Assembly (NCBI GenBank): GCA_038503035.1
Contig: JAVSML010020426.1
Span: 27,966-91,965 of the forward strand
Source: Crocodylus rhombifer
Taxonomy: Eukaryota > Chordata > Crocodylia > Crocodylidae
Reading direction: 5' to 3'
Length of the DNA: 64,000 nucleotides
The notes below the pieces were generated by a model. That model had not been told where the DNA came from and ran no database searches. It was given only the letters and a program-made list of their open reading frames with translations. Positions 24,385 through 34,099 of the stretch are shown in pieces; positions within the stretch are counted from its first letter, which is position 1, and each line of letters starts with the position of its first letter. Made by a program: the position numbers and the translations under genes.

Positions 24385-25187
24385 CTGGCAACTGTAACTT
24401 CAATTGAGCCCCCTTCAGGATCCACTCTCCTCACCCCACACGGGGAAGGTGCAAGTAAAGGTGCCCTAAAGTCTGTCTACCCTTTTCCTGTCTGGATAAC
24501 CACATCCAGTGGGATCACCTTTACTGTGGTTGAAATTAACAAAAACACGCAATCAATTTTGGGACTTGGAACATCAGGACCCTCATGGACAATTCTAATA
24601 GTGAATGCCCAGAGCAACACGCTGCAATTGTGGCTCGAGAACGGAGGCAACACAACATCAATACCGCTGCACTGAGCAAGACCCAGCAATTGGGAGATGG
24701 GTAGCTCAAAGAACAAAGGAGGTGGCTATACCCTCATTTGGAAGGGTAAACAGGAAGGAGAATGCCAACTTCATGAAGCTGGCTTTGCCGTTAAGAATGA
24801 ACTCATAAACCAACTCAATGAATTCCCTATCAGAATTAGTAAGTGCTTCATGACTCTCCATCTTAAACTGGTGGGGAACCAATACAACACTGTCATCAGT
24901 GTGCATGCCCTGACTCTTGATGCTGCTGATGAAACCAAGGAGGACTACTGCACCAACCTTGACCAAGTCTTTTCTGATGTTCCAGAGCAAGAAACACTTA
25001 TTCTGCTTGGCAACTTCAGTGCCAGAGTTGGAAGGGACTCAAACCTCTGGAACGGAACCATCGGGAAGGAAGGAGTGGGAAAGGTTAACTCCAATGGCAT
25101 CCTCCTCTAGACCAAATGCACAAAACATGGACTTATCATCACAAATACCCTGTTCCACCAGAAAAACAGGAACAAGACATCATGCAA
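24385..25187 (+). mobile_element. RTE-like LINE, inverted 5' part: 5' UTR and endonuclease
   Basis: Plus-strand translation gives the N-terminal endonuclease of the same LINE family: 'FGTWNIRTLMDN' near 24560, 'ALSKTQ' (an altered form of the ETR-type motif) near 24675, 'LILLGNFSARVGRD' (normally GDFNARVG) near 24999, and 'GVGKVNSNGILL' near 25080. It stops at a 'NKTSC' codon run near 25184. That is nearly the same point of the protein where the minus-strand part begins ('TSW.YP.SKH'). About 170 bp of apparent 5' UTR lie at 24385-24555. Together with 21775-24384 it forms one insertion. Confidence 0.85.
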
Positions 25188-25196
25188 TCAGACCAG

Positions 25197-25745
25197 AAAG
25201 ACTTTCAAATGGATGATCATGTGCTCTTTTCTCAATCCTTAGAGCTGCTCCCTTCCAGTCAAAGTAGAGACACAGAAGAAATTATCTGGTAGGAGAAAGC
25301 TGCCATGATTTTGCCTTGCCATCTCTTTCCAGTGGCCAAACAGAGGGCATTCATTTTTAAGGGTGTTAGTCTGAGCCCTCATCATTATTAAATTTACTTC
25401 CACCATACACAGTTAACCTTGGTCCAAATAGATCAATTTTTCTGAGCTAAAAGTTCCACTGCAGTCATTTCTCCCGATGGTTCAGCCAATTCTGACTCCC
25501 TGGCTAGGTGCCCAACTGAAGGGAAAAAATGCCATGCTAGAAAATAGAAAAAAGCACATCCTTCCTCTCCTGCATCTAGTTACTATCTTCTTCCCCAGTG
25601 TCCACATGGCCATCTGTCACCAATTCCAGAAGCCACCAATTCCTCCCACCTTGCAGGGTTAAGATTGAGAGCCTTTGGCCACATCTACATCATTAACTTA
25701 CTGTGCCAAGCAGCAGTGCTCTCAAGCATGCCATGCTACTCTTGT
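25197..25745. other. spacer between two RTE-like LINE copies
   Basis: Unclassified sequence between the inverted LINE insertion and the second copy. No gene was recognised. Confidence 0.4.
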
Positions 25746-26502
25746 CTCCTAAACTGATTGCAGTATAGTTGTATCTCCAAGGTAGTCTGTAATGGAGTGT
25801 TGTGGAATGGCTTCAATGGCTATATCTTTGACATTAGAATCCCAGTTCAGAAGCTCTAGAAAGGGTTCCTTCCACCAGGTATTGATGATGGAGCTGTTTT
25901 AGAGTGTTGTTCCATCCCTGGACCTTCGAGGAACAGCTCCTCGTGCTTGGCCCATAGACAACTTTGGTCACACTGAAGAAACTACACATATCATGGCTAT
26001 CAGCAAACTTCTGGATCTCATTGGCTTTTGTTCTCTTTTGCTTTCAAACTTTTCTTTGGGTCTCTACTTTAATGTTATGATAAGTGTCTTCCTTCTGTTT
26101 GGAGTTGATGTCATTCTGCCAAGATTTGAATGCTCTCCTTTTTCTGTCAGTGAGAACTTAAATTCCCTTATCATTCTCATCAAATGAGTCCTGATGTTAC
26201 TTACGGGAAAAAGTCTAGAGATTTTTGCATTGTAAATGCCTTCCATGAGACTCTCCCAGTGACCTGTGGTGTAAAGGTGACCAGGGAGGCTGAAGTCTTT
26301 CTCACTAAGGTACTGCTGGAAATGATTGCTCTTAGCAAGGTCTTTCAAGCGCTCAATATTGAACCTCTTCCTTGGTTGCCTCTTTTGCTTACATTGTTTT
26401 GGGGAGATATGAATGGCCATGATGGAACATATTAAATGATGATCAGTCTAGCAAGTATCTGCTCTGGTGATACAAATATTATGATGGTCCCAGGCACACA
26501 CT

Positions 26503-27040
26503 GGGTGCATCTACATGTGTACATTTACAGTGCTACAATAAAAATTACTGTGCAGTACAGGCATGCATCTACACATGCACACCTGTACTGCACAGTAAAC
26601 ATAGCAACTTACACAAACTTGATCGTACGTTTGATACCTGCATCAGGCAGGTATCAGATTTATGCCCAATTAGTTATTCTATAGATGTGATATTGTGCAA
26701 TAACCCCAGGGGCCCCACTGCTGGGTCTGCCTAGCTACTACGGGTCCAGCCTGAGCCCAGCCCCAGGGCTCCTGGCTGGCCACCACTCCTGGCTTCAATT
26801 TGGGACTGAAGTTAGTCCCAAGTGCTGGCATCTGGCTTCCATTTGGGACTAAAGTTAGTCCCAAGTGTTGGCAGCCATCTGGCCGGAGGCTGGAGCTCAG
26901 GGCAAGCTGGCAAGCTGCTCTGACCTGGGACTAAATTTAGACCCAGATCAACTGCACACCAGCCTATTCCTGTGCTTACTGCACAGTAACTTACTGCACA
27001 GTAAATTTAAACCAGCATAAATGCACATGTAGACACACTC
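26503..27040. mobile_element. MITE with long inverted ends (TCTACATGTG family)
   Basis: The left end GGGTGCATCTACATGTG and the right end, complement of GTGTGTCTACATGTGCAT, are inverted. CTGCACAGT/ACTGTGCAG motifs occur near both ends, as in the MITEs at 15454 and 55443. The inner part is GC-rich and contains a tandem-like TTTGGGACTGAAGTTAGTCC / TTTGGGACTAAAGTTAGTCC pair at about 26797-26863. Flanking repeats are ambiguous (ACACT or CACT). It is inserted in the second RTE-like LINE. Confidence 0.65.
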
Positions 27041-27150
27041 ACTATGATGCAGTCAGGTGTCAGTATTTTGAATGGGGGTGCATCCATGATGTCTTCCATT
27101 TGTTGTTTTGATGGAATAGGGAGTTTGTGATGATATAATGTTCCAAACAT

Positions 27151-28330
27151 AATTTTCATAGAAAATTAGAGTTGGAAGGGACCTCAGGAGGTCATCCAGT
27201 CCAACCCCCTACTCAACACAGGACCACCCCCAACTAGATCATCCCAGCCAAAGCTTTGTCTACCTGGGTCTTAAAAACCTCCAACGATGGAGAGTCCACC
27301 ATCTCTCTGTGTAACCTGTTCCAGTGTTTTACTACCCTCCTAGTAATAACGTTTTTCCTAATATCCAACCTAAACTTCCTTTACTGCAATTTGAAACCGT
27401 TACCCCTTGTTCTTTTATCTGTCACCAGTGAGAACAGTCTAGCTCCATCCTCTTTTGAACCACCCTTCAGGTAGTCTAAGGCTGCTATTAAATCCTGCCT
27501 CAGTCTTCTCTTCTCTAGACTAAATAAGCCCAGTTCCCTCAGCCTCTCCTCATAAGTTATGTGCCCGGACCCCCTAACCATTTTCACTACTCTCTGCTGG
27601 ACTCCCTCCAATTTGTCCATATTGTTCTGTAGTGGGGGGCCCAAAAGTGGACACAGTACTTCAGATGTGGCCTCACCAGCGCTGAAGAGGGGAATAATCA
27701 CTTCCCTTGATCTGATGGCAATGCTCCTACTAATGCAGCCCAGTATGCCATTAGTCTTCTTTGCAATAAGGGCACACTGTTGAGCTTCCTGTTCACTGTA
27801 ACCCCCATGTCCTTTTCTGCAGAACTGCTGATTAGCCAGTTGGTCCTCAGCCTGCACTGGTGCATGTGATTGCTCCATTCTAGGTGCAGGACTTTGCACT
27901 TGTCCATATTGAATCTCATGAGGGTTTTTTTGGCTTGATCCTCCAACTTGTCAAGGTCTCTCTGAATCCTAGCCCTACCTGTGTTTCTACTAGTCCCCCC
28001 ACAGCTTGGTGTCATCTGCAAACTTGCTGAGGATGCACTGTATCCTATCTTCCAGGGAACTGAAGAAGATATTGAACAAAACCGGTCCAAGGACTGACCC
28101 CTGGAGCAATCCACTTGATACCAGCTGCCAACTAGACATTGAGCAATTACTACTGTCTGAGCCTGATGCTCCAGCCAGTTTTTTTATCCACCTTAGAGTC
28201 CATTCATCCAAACCATACTTCATTAGCTTGCTTGGAAAAACATTGTGGGAGACTGTATCAAAAACCTTGCTAAATTCAAGGTATATCACATCCACTGGTC
28301 TCCCTGAATCCACAGAGCCAGTCATCTGGG
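27151..28330 (-). mobile_element. CR1 LINE, 5'-truncated, nested in LINE
   Basis: Minus-strand CR1 ORF2 from the RT palm to the 3' end. It reads '[17 protein letters not shown]' near 28280, '[16 protein letters not shown]' near 28090, the FADD motif intact in '[11 protein letters not shown]' near 28010, and the C-terminal region 'RLRELGLFSLEKRRLRQDLI' near 27530. At least two frameshifts separate the blocks. The 3' end carries the GTTGGAAGGGACCTCAGG block and a CATAGAAAATTAG tail, unlike the tails of the other CR1 copies here. Confidence 0.9.
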
Positions 28331-28964
28331 GAAGAGAATTCTATTTTAGTTGACTGTTCCCACCCCTCCCTTTCCAAGTGTTCTTTTACACAGCTCAGAG
28401 CCCCTGCTCATTTTAGCATGGAAATCACCAAAAAGAATTATCTTGTATTCTTTAGAGACAAATGACAGTACTTGGTCTAGGCTTGTAGAATTCTTCCTTG
28501 GTTCTGTAAACCGCATCAAGGTTTGGGGCATATGTGCTGATGACTGTTGCATGTTGTCTGCTGGTCAGTGGAAGACAAAGGGTTGCGAGATGTTCACTGA
28601 TACCAACCAAACATTCTGGCACCTAAGGAACAATCTTGGTCTTGATAGCAAAATCAACACCACGAATGTGTCTGTCTTTTTCAGCCTTTCCTTTTCAAAA
28701 GTAGGTGTAGCCACCACCATGCTCTGTGAACTTCCCCTCCCCTGCACATCTGGACTCAGTAAATGCAGCAATATCAATATCAAATTGTGCAAGTTACTGG
28801 TCCACTAGTGCTGTCCTTCATTCCAATCAATCCATGATAAAGTTGTCCATTAGGGTACAGATATTCCAGATTGCAAACTTCATTTCTTGATTTGTACTGC
28901 AGAAAGACTGATCCCACTGAATGTGGTTTTCCAGCCAGGTGAAATGAGACAGTATATTTAGGGC

Positions 28965-30160
28965 ACCTTTTCTATTCCCCTCCCCATATGGGGTTAGCAG
29001 AGTGTGTTAGCTTAAAAACAGTATTTAAAGGTCTGTTTTTTGGGGAATTGGTTTATAGGTATAGATATATGCATTATAAGGGTTCAAGATGGGCAGCAAG
29101 GGTTGATGGATTTCTAAAAAGCTTGGGAGAGACACACATAGCTTCTCATGGCCCTGAAAACAGACGGGCTGTCTAGCACAACAAGGCCAACGGATGGACA
29201 CAGCCTGAGAACTGAGGGAGGCATGCCACAACACAACATCACAGCCTTCAAGACAGACAGGTTGTCTAACACAACAAGTACACAAAGGCTGGGAACTGAG
29301 GAAGTATGTACCATAGTGTCCCATAACACGAAATAAGTAACACCAGCTACAAGGCCCCAGAGCAGCAGGCAGGCCTGAGTCCCAGTTTTGGGGGAAAAGA
29401 CCAAATTAGGAGAAGGTCCAGAAGGCTACATGGACTTGTGACCACAGAGAGACAACCAACCAGAGATACCCATGATGAAGAGTCATCAGGAGTCATCAAG
29501 GGTAAAGGAGAANNNNNNNNNNGGGCTGTGGGCCTTGGCATCCCACCTCCTGACTGCTGACACCTAATAGAGAGAGCCTCAGAGTGGAGCCTGCATCCTG
29601 ACCAGATGTACTTTGCCTCTGATGACAGCTCTAGGATTGGTAGATATAGAATCGCTTGATTGTATTGTTGCTTTTTTTGTTATCACTCTGTATCGGTAAA
29701 CTCGCCTATTATCAACTGGAAGGTGTTGTGGTCGGGCTGAGGGTTGTGCTTGCCCGGAACAAAAGTATAGGGGCTGGGTCCAAATCTAGTGCCAACAGAA
29801 TGGATCCTAAATAGGCCAGCTCAGTCATGACTGCAGCTTCTAAATTACACACCTGTCTAAGATCCAAGTTTAAAATGACCATCAAACACTCATTGCCTCC
29901 ACGTAGGTTCATGACTAGGGGCTTTCAGTAATCACTAGCACCTGCCCCCACTGCCACTTGCCCATTACCATAAGACTTGCTGTTGATGAAATATTTCGGA
30001 GAATGTCTTTGTTTAATGTAAGGATGCTGCTGTATATCAGGAACTGCACAATACTTTGTAGCAAAGAAAATGTAATCTGATGGCAAGGAAAACATAGACA
30101 ACCTGAGGTTTCTGTTTTGCTGCAGCCTTCTCCCACCTTAGCAGCCACTGTGAAGTATTC
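28965..30160. other. unclassified sequence with assembly gap
   Basis: A 10-base N gap lies at 29513-29522. The block from about 28990 to 29740 has a TATTTAAAGG box near 29020 and a T-rich stretch near 29670, features compatible with a degenerate LTR, but I could not define ends or a primer-binding site. No exon was recognised. Confidence 0.3.
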
Positions 30161-30255
30161 CTTCTTCATAGATTTCATAGACATTAGGGCTGGAAGGGAC
30201 CTCGGGAGATCAGCGAGTCCAGCCTCCTGCCCAAAGGGCAGGAAATCAGCTGGGG

Positions 30256-33051
30256 TCATAGGATCCCAGCAAGATAAGCATCCAATTTACTCTTGAAGGT
30301 GTTCAATGTAGGTGCTTGAACCACCTCCGCTGGCAGACTGTTCCAGACCTTGGGGGCTCGGACAGTAAAGAAATTCTTCCTTATGTCCAGCCTGAAACGG
30401 TCTTGCAGGAGTTTGTGACTGTTTGACCTAGTCATCCCTTGGGGCGCTCTGGTGAACAAACGTTCCCCCAGATCCTGGTGGTCACCCTTGATAAACTTAT
30501 AGGTGGCCATCAGATCACCCCTGAGCCTGCGCTTTTCCAGGTTAAAGAGTCCCATGGCTCTCAGCCTGTCATCGTAAGATCTGCTTTCCTGACCTCTGAT
30601 CATGCGCCTGGCTCTCCTCTGGACTCTCCCAAGCTTCTCCACATCCTTTTTGAATTGTGGAGCCCAAAACTGGACGCAGTACTCTAGCTGCGGCCTCACC
30701 AAGGCCGAGCACAAGGGGAGAATGACGTCCCGGGATTTGCTCCAGAAGCATCTATGGATGCAAACCAACGTTTTGGTCGCTTTACTAGCCACAGCATCGC
30801 ATTGCAGGCTCATGTTCATCTTGTGGTCAATGATGACCCCCAAGTCTCTTTCTTCTGTAGTGCTATCCAACGTAGCACTGCCGAGCCTATAAGGATGCTG
30901 CAGGTTTTTCCTCCCAAGGTGGAGAACCTTGCATTTTTCGGTGTTAAACACCATCAGGTTCTCGTCCGCCCATTTGCTGAGCTTGTCCAGGTCAGCCTGG
31001 ATCACCCGCCTATCTTCTGGCGTGGATGCTTTGCCCCAAAGTTTGGTGTCATCGGCGAACTTGGCCAGTCCACTCCTGACTCCAGTGTCCACATCATTAA
31101 TGAAGATGTTGAACAGGATGGGTCCCAGGACAGAGCCTTGAGGGACCCCACTGGTCACAGGGCACCACGATGAGTGACTGCCATCGATTACAACCCTCTG
31201 GGTCCGACCACGGAGCCAGTTTCCCAGCCAGAGGATGGTGGTAGACCCAAGGCCACAACTGGCCAGTTTGGCCAAGAGGTGATCGTGGGATACCAGATCA
31301 AAGGCTTTTTTGAAGTCAAGATATATGACATCAATCTCTTCTCCCTTGTCCAAGTGATAGGTCACCTGGTCATAGAAGGAAATGAGATTGGTCAAACAAG
31401 ACCTACCCGCAACAAACCCGTGCTGGCTGTCCCTTAGGATGTTAGCCTGGGCCAGTCCCTCAAGGATGGCCTCCTTAATAAACTTTTCTAAGATCTTCCC
31501 CAGGATAGAAGTCAGGCTAATGGGCCTGTAGTTAGCCGGATCCACTCTCCTCCCTTTCTTGAAGATCGGCACCACATTGGCCTTCTTCCAGTCTTCGGGC
31601 ACTACACCAGAGCGCCAGGAGTTTTCAAAGATCCGTGCCAGGGGCTGGGCTATGACGCTCGCCAGCTCCTTGAGTACCCTGGGGTGCAGGTTGTCAGGGC
31701 CGGCTGACTTGAAGGTATCCAGCTTCTCAAGGTGTTCCTTCACGAGGTCAGCATTGATGGAGGGTAGGGGATCCCCATTACCCGGATCTCCCTGTCCCAT
31801 AGCAGGCATGGGCGTCCCATGGGACTGATGAAAGACTGACGCAAAGTACCTATTTAATAGGTTGGCTTTTTCCTGGGCGTCAGTTGTCAGTTGCCCCATC
31901 TGGTTTAGCAGGGGTCCAACATTGCCCTTGCTTTTCCTCCAGCTCCCCACATATCTGAAAAAGGACTTTTTGTTATCCTTGATGCTTGAAGCTAGTTGGA
32001 GTTCAGTTGCAGCCTTGGCTTTCCTGGTTTGCTCCCTGCAGGACCGGACCAGTGCAGAATAATTCTCCTTGGAGGTGAATCCCGTCCTCCATCCTTTGTA
32101 GGCTTTCCTTTTTAGCCGCAGGAGGTCTGCTAGGTCCCTGGAGAGCCAGGAGGGCTGCTGTGCCTTCTTGCTGCCTTTCCTCCGTGTTGGAATAGATTTA
32201 GCTTGTGCATTGAGGATCGCTTCCTTGAGAAGCAACCACTCTTCTTGAACTCCCCCCTCTCTGGGGTCACGGTCCCTGAGGGCCTGACCGACAAGCCTCT
32301 TGAGCTTGTCAAAGTCGGCTTTTCTGAAGTCAAGGACTTCTGTGTTGCTGACTGACTTGCCAGCTTTACGGCGGATGGTGAAGGTGATCAGCTCGTGGTC
32401 GCTGTCACCCAGCTTCCCATCGATCACTAGGTCGCCTATTAGGTCGTCCCCCATAGCCAGTACCAGGTCAAGCAGCACTTTGCCTCTCGTTGGCCCATAG
32501 ACTTCTTGAGTCAGGTAGAGGTCATCCACGCATGAGAGAAAGCTTTGCGACCGCTCAGATTTTGCTGAGTGATCTTCCCACGAGATGTCCAGGTAACTGA
32601 AGTCACCCATGACAACCAAGGTCCTGGAGCAAGCAGCCTCAGTCAGTTCCCGGGCGAACTCCTGGTCAAGCTCAGGACTTTGAGTGGGAGGTCTGTAGTA
32701 GACTCCCACCACTGTGTCCCCTGTGCCATTTTTCCCACGAATTTTTACCCAGAGGGTCTCTACCTGTCCATGTCGGTCGCCAACATCAGCTTGCAGGGAC
32801 ATGTAGCTTTCCTTCACATAGAGAGCTACACCCCCGCCCCTTTTGTCAACGCGATCCCTCCTGTACAGGGTATAGCCCTCTATACCCGTGGTCCAGTCAT
32901 GGGTGGAGTCCCACCAGGTCTCCGTTATCCCAATGACGTCATAATTCTTTGCACTGAGCAGGAGGACAAGCTCCTCCTGCATGTTACCCAGGCTCCTGGC
33001 ATTAGTGTACAGGCAGGCAAGTGTCCCCTTGGGGGCTCTTGCCTTGCCCAC
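30256..33051 (-). CDS. CR1 ORF2: APE endonuclease and reverse transcriptase
   Basis: Retrotransposon protein that nicks target DNA and copies its own RNA (target-primed reverse transcription). The frame is open for 931 codons. Residues 1-230 form the APE endonuclease: NARS at 17-20, ETWW at 44-47, SDH at 217-219. The usual GDFN motif at 149-152 reads GDFS, so the Asn expected in the active site is Ser. The reverse transcriptase spans roughly 440-720: 'NYRPISLTSILGKILE' from 507, 'YLDFKKAFDLVSHDHLL' from 577, 'GVPQGSVLGPILFNIFIND' from 635, and catalytic FADD at 665-668. The C-terminal CR1 domain follows, with 'RVQRRARRMIRG' from 809. The first codon of the given span is GTG. The frame stays open upstream to about 33192, and the first ATG is codon 24, after the NARS motif. 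Thus the domains are complete in length, but the start is unclear and the endonuclease probably weakened. Host function is not suggested. Confidence 0.9.
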   Translation of the reverse strand: MGKARAPKGTLACLYTNARSLGNMQEELVLLLSAKNYDVIGITETWWDSTHDWTTGIEGYTLYRRDRVDKRGGGVALYVKESYMSLQADVGDRHGQVETLWVKIRGKNGTGDTVVGVYYRPPTQSPELDQEFARELTEAACSRTLVVMGDFSYLDISWEDHSAKSERSQSFLSCVDDLYLTQEVYGPTRGKVLLDLVLAMGDDLIGDLVIDGKLGDSDHELITFTIRRKAGKSVSNTEVLDFRKADFDKLKRLVGQALRDRDPREGGVQEEWLLLKEAILNAQAKSIPTRRKGSKKAQQPSWLSRDLADLLRLKRKAYKGWRTGFTSKENYSALVRSCREQTRKAKAATELQLASSIKDNKKSFFRYVGSWRKSKGNVGPLLNQMGQLTTDAQEKANLLNRYFASVFHQSHGTPMPAMGQGDPGNGDPLPSINADLVKEHLEKLDTFKSAGPDNLHPRVLKELASVIAQPLARIFENSWRSGVVPEDWKKANVVPIFKKGRRVDPANYRPISLTSILGKILEKFIKEAILEGLAQANILRDSQHGFVAGRSCLTNLISFYDQVTYHLDKGEEIDVIYLDFKKAFDLVSHDHLLAKLASCGLGSTTILWLGNWLRGRTQRVVIDGSHSSWCPVTSGVPQGSVLGPILFNIFINDVDTGVRSGLAKFADDTKLWGKASTPEDRRVIQADLDKLSKWADENLMVFNTEKCKVLHLGRKNLQHPYRLGSATLDSTTEERDLGVIIDHKMNMSLQCDAVASKATKTLVCIHRCFWSKSRDVILPLCSALVRPQLEYCVQFWAPQFKKDVEKLGRVQRRARRMIRGQESRSYDDRLRAMGLFNLEKRRLRGDLMATYKFIKGDHQDLGERLFTRAPQGMTRSNSHKLLQDRFRLDIRKNFFTVRAPKVWNSLPAEVVQAPTLNTFKSKLDAYLAGIL

Positions 33052-33167
33052 AGATTGTGCCAGGGCTGGGGCAGGGGTGGGCTCCCTTAAGTGCCTTGGT
33101 CTGCTGGCTTTGCAAGGGTTGCTCAGCGGGCCAGCAGTGGCAGTAGTCTCCCCATCCCCCAGCGGGC

Positions 33168-33779
33168 TTAGTTTAAAGCCCGGTGGAGCAGGTCAACCAG
33201 CCTGGCTGAGAAGAGCCTCCTCCCCAGGGGAGAGAGGTGGAGGCCATCTCTTCCCAGCAGCTCGCTGCCTTTCTCGCGAAAGAGCGGGCCGTGGTCATGG
33301 AAGCCAAAGCCTTCCTGATGACACCAGCTCCGCAGTCTTTGGTTCACTGCGTGGATCCTCCTCTCCCTCCTCAGCCCATAGCCCGAGACTGGGAGGATCG
33401 ACAAAAACACCACCTGAGCTCCCAGACTCCTAAGCCCCGCTCCCAAATCCTTGTAGCGCCTCATGACCTGGCTGGGGGTGCTCCGAGCTGTGTCATTGGT
33501 GCCCATGTGAATAAGGAGCATGGGGTAGTGGTCTGTGGGCCGGAGGAGCTGCGGGATCCTCTCCGCAATGTCTCGGATGCAGGCCCCGGGGAAGCAGCAG
33601 ACTTCCCGGGCTAAGGGGTTTTGGCGGCAGATTGCCCCCTCAGTGCCCCGCAGGATGGAGTCTCCCACAACAAACACCTTTCGCTCTGACTTGGGGAGAG
33701 CAGGGCCAGTAGCTGTGGTTGAGCCTGGGTTGCCTGAGGGAGCTGGCAACTGAGCAAACTTCAACTTCAGCTGGCAACT
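33168..33779 (-). CDS. CR1 ORF1, C-terminal SGNH/GDSL esterase-like domain, 5'-truncated
   Basis: About 200 codons are open on the minus strand, upstream of ORF2. The protein has the SGNH hydrolase blocks in order, numbering from the TTG codon at 33762-33764: 'VVGDSILRG' with the nucleophile Ser at about 36, 'HMGTNDTA' with the Gly-x-Asn block at 88-90, and 'GRDGLHLS' with Asp 173 and His 176. CR1 and related LINEs are known to carry an esterase in ORF1, whose role in retrotransposition is not settled. No ATG starts this frame: the first codons run back through TTG to a stop near 33780, where the sequence changes to another element. ORF1 is therefore cut at its 5' end and any N-terminal zinc-finger or coiled region is missing. 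The stop (TAA) lies at 33168-33170, and the ORF2 frame is already open there, so the two frames overlap by about 25 bases. Confidence 0.85.
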   Translation of the reverse strand, partial: SCQLKLKFAQLPAPSGNPGSTTATGPALPKSERKVFVVGDSILRGTEGAICRQNPLAREVCCFPGACIRDIAERIPQLLRPTDHYPMLLIHMGTNDTARSTPSQVMRRYKDLGAGLRSLGAQVVFLSILPVSGYGLRRERRIHAVNQRLRSWCHQEGFGFHDHGPLFREKGSELLGRDGLHLSPLGRRLFSARLVDLLHRALN

Positions 33780-34099
33780 TCATCAAACTGCTCCACCACT
33801 GAAGACCATTTTAAAAAATCAAGAGGCTTTAAAAGCCATTGAGCAGATGAAAAGCAACAAAGCATTTGGTTCTAACAGAATACTAGCTGAAATATTTAAG
33901 CATGGTAGAAAACAGCTCGTTTACCAACCACATGCCCTTATTCTGAAAATCTGGAAACATGAAGAGATTTCCCAGTAACTTAAGACATGCCAGAATTGTA
34001 ACTAAACTCAAGGAAGGAGCTAGACTGGATTGCAGCAATAACCATGGCATTGCAGTCCAGTCCATAGCTGGAAAGATCCTCACCCACATTCTCCTAAAT

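Larger units (their letters stand above)
25750..28960 (-). mobile_element. second RTE-like LINE copy, split by a MITE and a CR1
   Basis: Three minus-strand pieces are collinear in protein order. 28960-28335 gives the endonuclease N-terminal part ('IILFGDFHAKMSRG', 'GKGGVGTVN'). 27147-27045 continues directly with 'CLEHYIITNSLFHQNNKWK'. 26490-25750 gives the endonuclease end ('TDHHLI'-like) and the linker to the RT ('KRQPRKRFNIERLKDLAK'). The inserts at 26503-27040 and about 27151-28330 interrupt this reading without loss of protein segments. Stops and frameshifts make it non-functional. RT and 3' end are missing beyond about 25750. Confidence 0.75.
30163..33780 (-). mobile_element. CR1 LINE, near full coding content, 5'-truncated
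   Basis: About 3.6 kb on the minus strand: the end of ORF1 (esterase domain), the complete ORF2, and a 3' end with GGGCTGGAAGGGACCTCGGG and a repeated TTTCATAGA tail at 30163-30181. Full-length CR1 elements are about 4.5 kb, so the 5' UTR and the start of ORF1 appear to be missing. It has by far the best-preserved reading frames of the CR1 copies in the window, so it is probably the youngest insertion. It abuts a plus-strand RTE-like LINE at about 33775. Confidence 0.92.

Noticed and set aside
16039..29522. N runs at 16039-16048 and 29513-29522 as biological features
   Set aside because: Fixed 10-base N runs are assembly gaps of unknown true size; sequence across them should not be interpreted.
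30439..33753. Plus-strand frames opposite the CR1 ORF1 and ORF2
   Set aside because: Shadows of the well-supported minus-strand coding sequence.
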